Assembly: GCA_002360925.1 (NCBI GenBank)
Contig: DERN01000003.1
Coordinates: 319,175-383,174, forward strand
DNA from: Flavobacteriaceae bacterium UBA3339
GTDB taxonomy: Bacteria; Bacteroidota; Bacteroidia; Flavobacteriales; Flavobacteriaceae
Reading direction: 5' to 3'
DNA length: 64,000 nt
This document shows positions 32,058 to 40,110 of the stretch, piece by piece. The translations under genes were made by a program, and so were the position numbers. Each line of letters begins with the position of its first letter. The first letter of the stretch is position 1. A model generated the notes under the pieces. It made no database searches, was not told the origin of the DNA, and worked only from the letters and a program-made list of their open reading frames with translations.

Positions 32058-32444
32058 TTAACGTTTAGAGAATTGGAATCTCTTACGAGCTTTCTTCTGA
32101 CCAAATTTCTTACGCTCAACCATACGAGGGTCACGAGTTAATAATCCTTCTGGTTTTAAGATTGCTCTGTTTTCTACATCAATTTCACACATTGCACGTG
32201 CAATAGCCATACGTACAGCTTCTGCCTGCCCTGTAGTTCCACCTCCGTAAACATTTACTTTAACGTCAAAGTTTTCAGCGTTTTCTGTCATAGAAAGTGG
32301 CTGTAATACTTTGTACTGTAAAGTTGCAGTTGGGAAATAAGTTGCGAAATCTTTTTTGTTCACTGTGATGTTTCCAGAACCTTCTGAAACATATACACGA
32401 GCTACTGCGGTTTTTCTTCTACCGATTTTGTGAATAACTGCCAT
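32058..32444 (-). CDS. rpsI: 30S ribosomal protein S9
   Basis: A small-subunit protein whose basic C-terminal tail reaches the P-site tRNA, 128 residues. IGRRKTAVARVYVSEGSGNITVN opens the protein, GGGTTGQAEAVRMAIARA is the conserved middle, and the end is KFGQKKARKRFQFSKR. The start ATG shares its A with the rplM stop codon on the minus strand, indicating translational coupling. Confidence 0.97.
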   Translation of the reverse strand: MAVIHKIGRRKTAVARVYVSEGSGNITVNKKDFATYFPTATLQYKVLQPLSMTENAENFDVKVNVYGGGTTGQAEAVRMAIARAMCEIDVENRAILKPEGLLTRDPRMVERKKFGQKKARKRFQFSKR

Positions 32445-32899
32445 TACTTAATTTCGTTTAAATTAACGGTTTTAGGTTGTTGAGCCTCGTGTTTGTGCTC
32501 TGCACCTACATAAACATTTAAATTACGGAATAATTGTGCTCCTAATCTATTTTTAGGCAACATTCCTTTTACAGCTTTCTCGATTAATAATGCAGGATTT
32601 TTTTGTTGCATCATTTTAGCTGTTAATTCTCTTTGACCACCTGGATAACCTGTGTGACGAACGTAAACTTTATCGTTCAACTTGTTACCTGTAAGGTTGA
32701 TCTTTTCTGCATTGATAACAATTACGTTATCTCCACAGTCTACGTGCGGCGTATAACTTGGTTTGTACTTTCCTCTAAGTAACATTGCTACTTTAGAAGC
32801 TAAGCGACCTAAGTTATGACCTTCAGCGTCTACAACGATCCATTCTTTCTGAACAGTTGCTTTGTTTGCCGATACTGTCTTGTAGCTTAAACTTTCCAC
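32444..32899 (-). CDS. rplM: 50S ribosomal protein L13
   Basis: An early assembly protein of the large subunit, 151 residues. Signatures are WIVVDAEGHNLGRLAS, ALLRGKYKPSYTPHVDCGDNVIVINAEKI and VKGMLPKNRLGAQLFRNLNVY. It is the first gene of the leftward ribosomal operon and has a perfect promoter upstream with a short leader of about 40 bases. L13 leaders of Bacteroidia have been described as candidate regulatory RNAs. Confidence 0.97.
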   Translation of the reverse strand: MESLSYKTVSANKATVQKEWIVVDAEGHNLGRLASKVAMLLRGKYKPSYTPHVDCGDNVIVINAEKINLTGNKLNDKVYVRHTGYPGGQRELTAKMMQQKNPALLIEKAVKGMLPKNRLGAQLFRNLNVYVGAEHKHEAQQPKTVNLNEIK

Positions 32900-32945
32900 A
32901 ATAAATTTATTTTAATTAAACATTCCATTCCCAATAAAGGGAGTG

Positions 32946-32976
32946 CAAAATTACATATTTTATTTTACTATACAAA
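32946..32976 (-). promoter_or_regulatory. Promoter of the rplM-rpsI-rpsB-tsf operon
   Basis: On the minus strand TTTG (32976-32973), a 19-base spacer and TAATTTTG (32953-32946): a perfect Bacteroidetes consensus. Confidence 0.87.
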
Positions 32977-33129
32977 TTCATTTTATATTTTTCGTAAAAT
33001 CCTATCTCTTGTATTTTCAATATGTTGTAAACATCTTAAAATCGACGCTCTATTCAGAAAACAAAACATTCAAGGAAATCTCGATAGAATAAAGTAATTT
33101 GATTGATAGAAAAACAAACATTTGTAAAT

Positions 33130-33164
33130 AAAAAATCTGCCGGTAAGAACCGACAGATTTTTTT
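33130..33164. terminator. Terminator hairpin between polA and rplM
   Basis: AAAAATCTG-C-CGGT with ACCG-A-CAGATTTTT, one mismatch, T run on both strands. It lies 224 bases past polA, far for a polA terminator, and may end a separate small transcript. Confidence 0.8.
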
Positions 33165-33387
33165 CATAACTATTTTTCCACTTACAAACGGTAACATCAA
33201 AATATTACGTATTTAACTAACCCTTCGCGTGAATTCTTTTTCATTTGCGTTATAGTTAGGACAAAGGTAATTACATTTGGTCACCTATTTTCTGACATTT
33301 ATCACGTTTTAAAAAATATTTTTAATTTAAAACTCTAAAAATCAAAAGAATAATTTTATATTTTTTTTTAAAACTTTTTTACGTGTA

Positions 33388-36198
33388 TTAATGCGCATCT
33401 AGCCAATTTGTTCCCTCGCCTATTTCTACTTCTAACGGAACAGCCAATTTAAAAGCATTCTCCATTTCGTATTTTATAATAGGCTTTAATTGTTCTAATT
33501 CTGATTTTGGAACATCGAAAACCAATTCATCATGCACTTGCAACAACATTTTGGTTTGCATTTGTTCTTTTTGTAATCGATTGTGAATATTAATCATCGC
33601 TATTTTAATAATATCGGCTGCCGAACCTTGAATGGGCGCATTTACCGCATTTCGTTCCGCAGCACCTCGTACAACTGCATTTTGCGAATGAATATCTTTT
33701 AAATAACGTCGGCGTCCCGAAACCGTTTGCACATAACCGTATTCTCTTGCAAATTCGATCTGATCTTGAATGTACTCTTTCAATTTTGGATAGGTTGCAT
33801 AATACGTATCAATCAACTCTTTACTTTCTGATCGATTTAAATTGGTTTGATTGGAAAGACCAAAAGCCGAAACACCGTAAATAATACCAAAGTTTACCGT
33901 TTTGGCATTGCTTCGTTGTTCACGCGTAACATCTTCTAACGCAACATTAAACACTTTTGCAGCAGTAGAACGATGAATATCTTCGTGATTTTTGAACGAT
34001 TTCATCATATTTGGTTCTTCGCTTAAAGCCGCAATAATTCGCAATTCGATCTGAGAATAATCGGCAGAAACCAATACATGATTCTCATCTCGCGCCACAA
34101 ACGCTTTACGAACTTTTTGTCCGCGCTCGGTACGAATCGGAATGTTTTGCAAGTTCGGGTTATTAGAACTTAAACGACCTGTTGCTGCAACCGCTTGCAT
34201 ATAATCGGTATGCACACGACCGGTTTTTGGATTGATCTGCGTTGGCAAAGCATCGACATACGTGTTTTGTAATTTTACGATTTGGCGCCATTCTAAAATA
34301 TCGCACACAATTTCGTTATCTTTTGCTAAATCGCTTAAAACTTCTTCGCCGGTTGCATATTGACCTGTTTTGGTTTTCTTAATTTTTCCTGTTCCTATTT
34401 TTAATTTTTCGAACAAAATGATTCCCAATTGTTTAGGCGATGCAAGATTGAATTCTTCGCCGGCAGTTTCGAATATCTTTTGTTGCAATCTGTTTGATTC
34501 TTCCGACAATTCTTTCGATAATTCATGTAAATACGGAACATTCAATCTAATTCCTTCTGCTTCCATATCCGCTAAAACCGAAACCAACGGACTTTCGATC
34601 GTATTAAACAATTCCAGTGTTTTGGTTTGCTCTAACTTAGGCGCAAAAACTTCTTTTAACTGATAGGTAACATCTGCATCTTCACCCGCATATTCTTTCA
34701 CTTCTTCTACAGTAATATCGCGCATCGATTTTTGACCTTTGCCTTTTTTACCAATCAAATCTTCGATTGGTTTTGGTTGATATTGTAAATATGTTTCTGC
34801 CAAAACATCCATATTGTGGCGCATATCCGGATTAATTAAATAATGCGCAATCATGGTATCGAATAAAAATCCGTTTACCGAAACATGGTAGTTCTTTAAT
34901 ACTTTAATGTCGTATTTTAGATTTTGACCGACTTTTATAATCTGTTCGTTTTCAAAAAACGGACGCAAAATTTCGATATATTCTTGTGCTTCGGTTTGGT
35001 TTTCGGGAAAAGGAATATAATACGCCTGCCCTTTTGCATACGAAAATGCAATACCAACCAACTCTGCCTGATTGGCATCAATTCCGGTTGTTTCGGTATC
35101 GAAACACACTTCGGTTTGTTCTAATAATGTTTTTATAAACAATTGCAACGGAAACTTTCCGTCTACAATTTGATAAAAATGTTCGGTGTTTGCTAATGTT
35201 TTATAATAGCCCTCGTCGGTAATTTTTATTTCACTGTCGCCTACTTCAAACAACGAAAATTGTTCTTCTTGTTTTGCAGGTTGTTTTCCGATTGGAGTAG
35301 GTTTTGCAACAGCTTCTTCAGAAAAAATCTTATCGAACTGTTCTTTCATTCTTCTAAATTCCAATTCCTGAAAAATAGCATCTGTTTTTTCTACATCGGG
35401 TTTTTCTAATAAAAACGCATCCGCATCAAACTCAACTGGGCAATCTAACATAATACGTGCTAATTCTTTCGAAAGCAAACCAAGGTCTTTAGAAGCTTCG
35501 ATTCGTTCTTTCATCTTTCCTTTTAGCTCGTGCGTATTTTCTAAAAGATTTTCCATCGATCCATATTCAGCCAGAAACTTTTTCGCTGTTTTCTCTCCAA
35601 CTCCTGGTAATCCCGGAATATTATCGACCGAATCTCCCATCATTCCTAAAAAGTCGATTACTTGTAAAGGATGTTCTATTTCGAATTTCTCTTTTACCTC
35701 ATCAACTCCCCAAATTTCAATTCCATTCCCCATTCGCGCCGGACGATACATGAAAATATTCTCCGAAACCAATTGTGCGTAATCTTTATCGGGCGTTACC
35801 ATAAAAACCTGAAAACCTTCTTTTTCGGCTTTCTTAGACAAAGTTCCAATCAAATCATCTGCTTCAATTCCTTTCACTTCGATAATAGGAATGTGCATTG
35901 CTTTTAGAATTTCGTGAATATACGGAACCGCAATTTTAATAGCTTCGGGTGTTTCGTCGCGATTTGCTTTGTATTCCGGAAAAATTTCAACACGCGCTTC
36001 ACTTCCTCCGTTATCAAAAGCTACCGCTAAATATTCTGGTTTTTCGCGTTTTATCACATCCATTAAAGAGTTCATAAAACCCATAATGGCAGAAGTATCT
36101 AATCCTTTTGAATTGATCCTGGGATTTTTGATGAATGCGTAATATCCACGAAAAATCAATGCGTAAGCATCTAATAAGAATAATCTTTTCTGACTCAT
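33388..36198 (-). CDS. polA: DNA polymerase I
   Basis: The repair and Okazaki-fragment polymerase, 936 residues. The 5'-nuclease domain (about 1-290) has LLDAYALIFRGYYAF, GIEADDLIGTL and a helix-hairpin-helix GLPGVGEKTAKKFL. The 3'-5' exonuclease domain appears intact: its first motif is CFDTETTGID, and NLKYDIKVLKNY and YAGEDADVTYQL follow. The polymerase domain has ADYSQIELRI (motif A), RRRYLKDIHSQNAVVRGAAERNAVN, and LLQVHDELVFDVP (motif C). It therefore has all three activities. It is a single gene. Confidence 0.97.
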   Translation of the reverse strand: MSQKRLFLLDAYALIFRGYYAFIKNPRINSKGLDTSAIMGFMNSLMDVIKREKPEYLAVAFDNGGSEARVEIFPEYKANRDETPEAIKIAVPYIHEILKAMHIPIIEVKGIEADDLIGTLSKKAEKEGFQVFMVTPDKDYAQLVSENIFMYRPARMGNGIEIWGVDEVKEKFEIEHPLQVIDFLGMMGDSVDNIPGLPGVGEKTAKKFLAEYGSMENLLENTHELKGKMKERIEASKDLGLLSKELARIMLDCPVEFDADAFLLEKPDVEKTDAIFQELEFRRMKEQFDKIFSEEAVAKPTPIGKQPAKQEEQFSLFEVGDSEIKITDEGYYKTLANTEHFYQIVDGKFPLQLFIKTLLEQTEVCFDTETTGIDANQAELVGIAFSYAKGQAYYIPFPENQTEAQEYIEILRPFFENEQIIKVGQNLKYDIKVLKNYHVSVNGFLFDTMIAHYLINPDMRHNMDVLAETYLQYQPKPIEDLIGKKGKGQKSMRDITVEEVKEYAGEDADVTYQLKEVFAPKLEQTKTLELFNTIESPLVSVLADMEAEGIRLNVPYLHELSKELSEESNRLQQKIFETAGEEFNLASPKQLGIILFEKLKIGTGKIKKTKTGQYATGEEVLSDLAKDNEIVCDILEWRQIVKLQNTYVDALPTQINPKTGRVHTDYMQAVAATGRLSSNNPNLQNIPIRTERGQKVRKAFVARDENHVLVSADYSQIELRIIAALSEEPNMMKSFKNHEDIHRSTAAKVFNVALEDVTREQRSNAKTVNFGIIYGVSAFGLSNQTNLNRSESKELIDTYYATYPKLKEYIQDQIEFAREYGYVQTVSGRRRYLKDIHSQNAVVRGAAERNAVNAPIQGSAADIIKIAMINIHNRLQKEQMQTKMLLQVHDELVFDVPKSELEQLKPIIKYEMENAFKLAVPLEVEIGEGTNWLDAH

Positions 36199-36284
36199 AA
36201 ACTTTGTTTCAACAAATTCAAAATTACAATAAAAGTGCTTATAAAAAAACCAAAAGCAATATGTTAAAGTATTAAGAACAACAA

Positions 36285-36314
36285 TTTGTACTCGCGTAAG
36301 ATTGCGTATTTTTG
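36285..36314 (+). promoter_or_regulatory. Promoter of the phosphoesterase gene
   Basis: TTTG at 36285-36288, an 18-base spacer and TATTTTTG at 36307-36314. The ATG follows 8 bases later, so the transcript should have almost no leader. Confidence 0.78.
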
Positions 36315-36322
36315 AATAAAAA

Positions 36323-37549
36323 ATGATATTTAAAGTTCTCCCGATCTTACTATTCGTTATTATTCTCGGCGAAATATATACTTGTCACCTTATATATAAA
36401 TACACCAAAAAGAAATCTACAACCGGCGCCTATATTTTGTTGCTTGTGGTTATTATTGCAAGCCTAATGCTGTATTTTAAAGGAATTGACCAAACAAAAG
36501 GGCAAACTGCCGAAAGTATGCACATTATGGCTTTGATACTTTTGTTTGTTTTACCCAAAGTTGCCATTACGGTTATTTTGTTTATCGAAGATCTTTACCG
36601 GGTTTCGCGTTGGTCGGGAAATAAGTTTATTTTTAAAAAACCCATTCAAAACAACCGTCGAAAATCATTAACTCAGATTGCATTGGGCGTTTCGGCTTTT
36701 ATGGCGATTTCGATTATTTACGGAGTTGTTTTCGGGAAATACAATTTCAAAATTCATAAAGAAACCATTGCGTTTCATGATCTTCCTAAAAGTTTTGACG
36801 GAATGAAGGTTTTACAACTTTCGGACTTACATGTTGGAAGTTGGGACAATAAAAAAGCGATTGAAAAAGGAATTGAAGAAATTAACAAACAAGAATACGA
36901 TATCTTACTTTTTACGGGCGACTTTGTAAACACGCTGGCTTCGGAAGCTGATCCTTGGATTTCGATTCTGCAACAAATAAAAACGCCTAAATACGGAAAA
37001 TATGCCGTTTTAGGAAATCATGATTATGGCGAATACGTTCATTGGGAAACAGAAGCAATGAAGGAAGAAAACTTTAAGCAAATAAAAGAAAACATCGAAA
37101 AAAGCGGATTTAAACTGCTTTTAAACGAAAACATTCCGCTTGTTAAAAACAACGATACCTTATATATATTAGGTGTCGAGAATTGGGGAACCAACTTTAA
37201 AAAAGTAGGCGATTTAAGAAAGACTTCAGAAAATGTTCCTGAAAAAGCCTTTAAAATTGTTATGAGCCACGATCCGTCGCATTGGGATGCAGAAATTGTA
37301 GGTCATCAGCAAAACTATCAATTAACGTTATCGGGACACACGCACGGAATGCAGTTTGGTTTTAACATTCCGAATGTTATCGAATGGAGTCCTGCAAAAT
37401 ATATTTATCCCGAATGGGGCGGTTTATATCAAAAAGGTTCGCAATACATTTACGTAAATCGCGGATTCGGTTTTCATGCTTATTCGGGGCGCGTTGGGAT
37501 CTGGCCCGAAATTACCGTTCTGGAATTAAAAAAATCAGAGAATAAGTAG
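36323..37549 (+). CDS. Membrane metallophosphoesterase
   Basis: A 408-residue protein. Three to four transmembrane helices at about residues 2-22, 36-52, 62-85 and 116-138 precede a calcineurin-like phosphoesterase domain (about 150-405). All metal-ligand motifs are present: LQLSDLHVGS (DxH), LFTGDFVN (GD), VLGNHDYG (GNHD), VMSHDPSHW, and LSGHTHGMQFG (GHTH). It resembles the YkuE/YaeI-type membrane phosphoesterases, some of which act on lipid-linked phosphates. The substrate here is unknown. The start is fixed by the adjacent promoter. Confidence 0.92.
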   Translation: MIFKVLPILLFVIILGEIYTCHLIYKYTKKKSTTGAYILLLVVIIASLMLYFKGIDQTKGQTAESMHIMALILLFVLPKVAITVILFIEDLYRVSRWSGNKFIFKKPIQNNRRKSLTQIALGVSAFMAISIIYGVVFGKYNFKIHKETIAFHDLPKSFDGMKVLQLSDLHVGSWDNKKAIEKGIEEINKQEYDILLFTGDFVNTLASEADPWISILQQIKTPKYGKYAVLGNHDYGEYVHWETEAMKEENFKQIKENIEKSGFKLLLNENIPLVKNNDTLYILGVENWGTNFKKVGDLRKTSENVPEKAFKIVMSHDPSHWDAEIVGHQQNYQLTLSGHTHGMQFGFNIPNVIEWSPAKYIYPEWGGLYQKGSQYIYVNRGFGFHAYSGRVGIWPEITVLELKKSENK

Positions 37550-37599
37550 TGTAAAATAGCAAAAATTGTACATTTGTATTAGTTAATGAAAGAAATTGT

Positions 37600-37896
37600 A
37601 TGTCGAAGTTTGGAGATTTAATTAGCAGTAAAGTTCCCGTTTTAATTCACTACGCCGTAGAAAACATGCCCGAATGCGAGCAAACACAGCAATTACTTGA
37701 AAGCGTTGTAGAAGAATTAGGCGACAAATTAACTGTAATAAAAATTGATATTTTAAAAAACAAAGAACTTGCCGAAGCCTTACGAATTAAGGTAGCACCT
37801 ACTTTAATGTTGTATAAAAACGGCGCAATGGTATGGAGACATTCGCACGCTATTGAGCGAGAAAACCTGATCATAGTAGCTAAGGCATTTAGTTAA
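37600..37896 (+). CDS. Thioredoxin-like protein without a CxxC motif
   Basis: A 98-residue cytoplasmic protein with the thioredoxin fold (VPVLIHYAVENMPECEQTQ, LTVIKIDILKN, and cis-proline loop KVAPTLMLYKNG). The active-site position reads MPECEQ, with one cysteine, so it cannot act as a dithiol oxidoreductase. A monothiol, chaperone or binding role is possible. A TACATTTG -7 element lies at 37569-37576. The next gene, a conserved small unknown, begins 35 bases on. Confidence 0.85.
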   Translation: MSKFGDLISSKVPVLIHYAVENMPECEQTQQLLESVVEELGDKLTVIKIDILKNKELAEALRIKVAPTLMLYKNGAMVWRHSHAIERENLIIVAKAFS

Positions 37897-37930
37897 AAAC
37901 AGCAGCTCTGTAAAGACTGCTTTTATTTTT
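37897..37930 (+). terminator. Weak terminator after the thioredoxin-like gene
   Basis: A short AGCAG / CTGCT core stem with a 14-base loop, then TTTATTTTTT. The T tract ends directly before the ATG of the next gene. Confidence 0.5.
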
Positions 37931-37931
37931 T

Positions 37932-38243
37932 ATGGAAAAAGACGAAGCTTTAAAATGGAGTTTGCAGTTACTGGAAAGTCAGCCTGACTTGTTGGATTCT
38001 TCGTTCGAAGAAAACAGAACGCAGTTGATTTTGGTAGTAGATCAGTTGATTCAGAACGACTTCAACAAACTGATTAATATCTTGTATCGAATAGATGTTG
38101 ACGAACAAAAGCTAAAAGCAGCTTTATTCGAAAACCCTTTACCACCGGCAGAAACTATTGCCGATATGATGATTGAACGACAACTGCAAAAAATAAAGTT
38201 CCGTAAAATGTATAAAGACCGAAATAACGATCAGGAGATTTAA
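37932..38243 (+). CDS. Conserved small hypothetical protein
   Basis: A 103-residue acidic, helical cytoplasmic protein with no recognised domain. It has the look of a small conserved Flavobacteriia protein: MEKDEALKWSLQLLE, LIQNDFNKLINILYRIDVDE, and a final basic KIKFRKMYKDR. It carries no signal peptide or membrane segment. It follows the thioredoxin-like gene with a weak terminator in between, and the pair may be linked in function. I cannot propose an activity. Confidence 0.75.
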   Translation: MEKDEALKWSLQLLESQPDLLDSSFEENRTQLILVVDQLIQNDFNKLINILYRIDVDEQKLKAALFENPLPPAETIADMMIERQLQKIKFRKMYKDRNNDQEI

Positions 38244-38289
38244 GTTTTGTTATTGAAGTTTGGAGCACCATTTATTAATTAGACTTTTT

Positions 38290-38784
38290 ATGAATACAAA
38301 GCTTTTGAGTCAAAGTTATTTAGCGTACTGTTGTGTCGTTTTTGGTCCCATTGTATTGTTCGCTTTGGTGCCTATGGTAATCCTAGCCAACGGAGATTCT
38401 ACTTTATTGCTTTGTTTGGTCCTGTTCTGCATTATTTCCGTATCTCTTATATCTGTTTTCGGATACTTTCGTCTAAAAAAGAACATTCATTTACACAAGG
38501 TTATATTAGAAAACGAAGGACTTAGGATTGATGACGTAGCATTTCACGCAGATCAAATTGAACTGATAACAAGTATTAGTCTTCGTAATGCGCTAAACAA
38601 ATACAATCTGTACCTTGTTGAAATCAAAACGATTAATGGTAAGTATTACTATTTTCTGGACAGACCTATGGGTTTAAAATTTAAATCTCCTAGCATACGG
38701 TTATTGAAAAAACATAATTTGTTAGCATCAAAGGTAAATGATAAGGAAATAGAAAAAGATGGATTTTCGAGCTTAAATCAGTAA
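38290..38784 (+). CDS. Hypothetical two-helix membrane protein
   Basis: A 164-residue protein with two predicted transmembrane helices (about residues 8-32 and 38-62), then a cytoplasmic domain of about 95 residues with PH-like character (LENEGLRIDDVAFHADQIELI and LVEIKTINGKYYYFLDRP). The frame runs to a TTG at 38260, but ATG 38290 gives a normal membrane-protein N-terminus. The function is unknown. It ends shortly before copy A of a diverged intergenic repeat. Confidence 0.72.
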   Translation: MNTKLLSQSYLAYCCVVFGPIVLFALVPMVILANGDSTLLLCLVLFCIISVSLISVFGYFRLKKNIHLHKVILENEGLRIDDVAFHADQIELITSISLRNALNKYNLYLVEIKTINGKYYYFLDRPMGLKFKSPSIRLLKKHNLLASKVNDKEIEKDGFSSLNQ

Positions 38785-38811
38785 CCTGTTTTTTTAACGT
38801 ACAGACTACGC

Positions 38812-38862
38812 CCAAGGCTTTAGCTGAACTGCACAAGGTTAAATCCGCGCGATCTGTATCAC
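38812..38862 (+). repeat. Diverged intergenic repeat, copy A
   Basis: Contains AGGCTTTAGCTGAACTG and GGTTAAATCCGC. Over a 34-base core it matches the reverse complement of 39935-39985 at 27 positions. Confidence 0.65.
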
Positions 38863-38875
38863 TTTTAAAACCTAC

Positions 38876-39103
38876 TTAATTTATCAACAATTCGCAATCA
38901 ACACCTATTTTATTTGCCTCTTTCAAGAATTCATTTGCCAAATCAATAGTCTCAACTTCAATAATTACGTTCTTACCACTCAACAGAAAATCAACATTTG
39001 TTTTAGATTCCCTTAAAGACTTTCCAAGCATATCCCTTTGAAGTTTTGTCAAAGAAACCTTTTCAAGCCCTTCTCTCCAATTATATAATATCACTTTTAC
39101 CAT
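38876..39103 (-). CDS. Small protein resembling the L7/L12 C-terminal fold
   Basis: A 75-residue cytoplasmic protein. VKVILYNWREGLEKVSLTK is followed by LGKSLRESKTNVDFLLSGK, then VETIDLANEFLKEANKIG and VDCELLIN. The beta-alpha-alpha-beta-alpha-beta order, the LRESKTNVD helix (compare LKEAKDLVD in L7/L12) and the final GxxxEL strand recall the C-terminal domain of ribosomal L7/L12 and its ClpS-like relatives. The similarity is by eye and may be structural only. It stands alone, next to copy A of the intergenic repeat. No function is assigned. Confidence 0.68.
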   Translation of the reverse strand: MVKVILYNWREGLEKVSLTKLQRDMLGKSLRESKTNVDFLLSGKNVIIEVETIDLANEFLKEANKIGVDCELLIN

Positions 39104-39473
39104 ATTTGTTACTTTCTAATCTTACACGTTCGTAATACGATACTTTAAAAAAAATAATTAACAATCTCATTTCACTAATTTCTCACCTTATTAAAGATAC
39201 CAAAATGCAAGAATAGAACACTTAATCTTCATTTATACAATAATTTCCACGTTTTTTATTTAGGATCATTATTTTTTATTATAAAAAACTGATTTTAAAA
39301 CAGTTACATAAATCATAAAAAATTAAACATTTTCCTAAGAAAAACAATGGCTCTAGACGGTTTTGTAATCAAAAACAAAACACAAACATCTCTATACCAA
39401 CCTGATACACTGTTTTTTTAATATAAAATATGATGTATGTTTATCAGTGAACATTCTAAAAATATTATATATT
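39104..39473. other. 370-base gene-free AT-rich region
   Basis: It lies between divergent small genes. I see no protein gene, no clear TTG/TAnnTTTG promoter pair and no strong hairpin. It is markedly AT-rich. Confidence 0.6.
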
Positions 39474-39890
39474 ATGAAAAGACTAACAACATTAATGATT
39501 TTCTTGTTTAGCTTACAAGGAATTACGCAAGAGAAAGAATTTAGTCCCGAATTAGAAAATTTATTCAACGACTACACTGCTTTTTACTCTAGCCTAGAAT
39601 ATAAAGAATATAGGCGCGCTAGTGATGAGTTTGGAAAGAAAATCCCAAATGCCCCCTCTCCTCTCGTTGATTTTGAAGAATGGATCAAAGCACATATAAA
39701 GGAAACCAACTGTAAAACAATAGAAGAAGCTTTAAAATTAAAGTTAGATATGGATAAGGTAAGGAAGATTCAATCTAAAAAATCGCATCCTATACAAAAA
39801 AGACGGCTAGAATTAAGAGAAAAGAGTGGTAATGAAGATGAGTTCGACGAAATGTTTTTTAATGAACTTGATAAAAGAATTTTTTCTTAA
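39474..39890 (+). CDS. Hypothetical exported protein
   Basis: A 138-residue protein with a signal peptide (MKRLTTLMIFLFSLQGITQ) and a highly charged helical mature part. DFEEWIKAHIKETNC is the only Cys-containing segment, and it ends with a Lys/Glu-rich stretch. An upstream in-frame GTG at 39447 is less likely than ATG 39474. I do not recognise the family. It sits between two inverted copies of an intergenic repeat together with the L7/L12-like small gene, a possible accessory patch. Confidence 0.68.
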   Translation: MKRLTTLMIFLFSLQGITQEKEFSPELENLFNDYTAFYSSLEYKEYRRASDEFGKKIPNAPSPLVDFEEWIKAHIKETNCKTIEEALKLKLDMDKVRKIQSKKSHPIQKRRLELREKSGNEDEFDEMFFNELDKRIFS

Positions 39891-39913
39891 GAATATAATT
39901 CCAAGACAAACCA

Positions 39914-40000
39914 GATGGCTCGGATTAGCAATCCGTGACAACTCGTGGCGGTTTTAACTTCATTCAATTCGGCTAAAGCCTCAGGTGCAATCCGTGATAT
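39914..40000 (-). repeat. Diverged intergenic repeat, copy B (inverted)
   Basis: The reverse complement of 39935-39985 aligns with 38812-38862. This copy continues with the hairpin CGGATT-AGC-AATCCG at 39921-39935 and a second GCAATCCGTGAT word, elements missing from copy A. Confidence 0.62.
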
Positions 40001-40060
40001 CAACTTTCTTTTACACCTCTATTTCCAAAACCATTTAAAGATACCGAATTAAACGAAAAC

Positions 40061-40094
40061 AAAAAACGCAACTCTTTTCAGAATTGCGTTTTTT
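40061..40094 (-). terminator. Terminator of the RND efflux operon
   Basis: AAAAAACGCAA with TTGCGTTTTTT and a 12-base loop, 17 bases past the last gene of the leftward operon. Confidence 0.9.
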
Positions 40095-40110
40095 AATATG
40101 TACTCTTTAT

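Larger units (their letters stand above)
32900..33387. other. 488-base region between polA and rplM
   Basis: It holds the rplM promoter (32946-32976), a terminator hairpin at 33130-33164, and, between that terminator and the polA end, about 220 bases that include more GC-rich stretches near 33230 and 33260-33285. Those may encode a small RNA. I see no protein gene. Confidence 0.7.

Noticed and set aside
33130..33180. A short peptide frame beginning with ATG in the polA-rplM terminator
   Set aside because: It reads through a terminator stem and T run and has no coding character.
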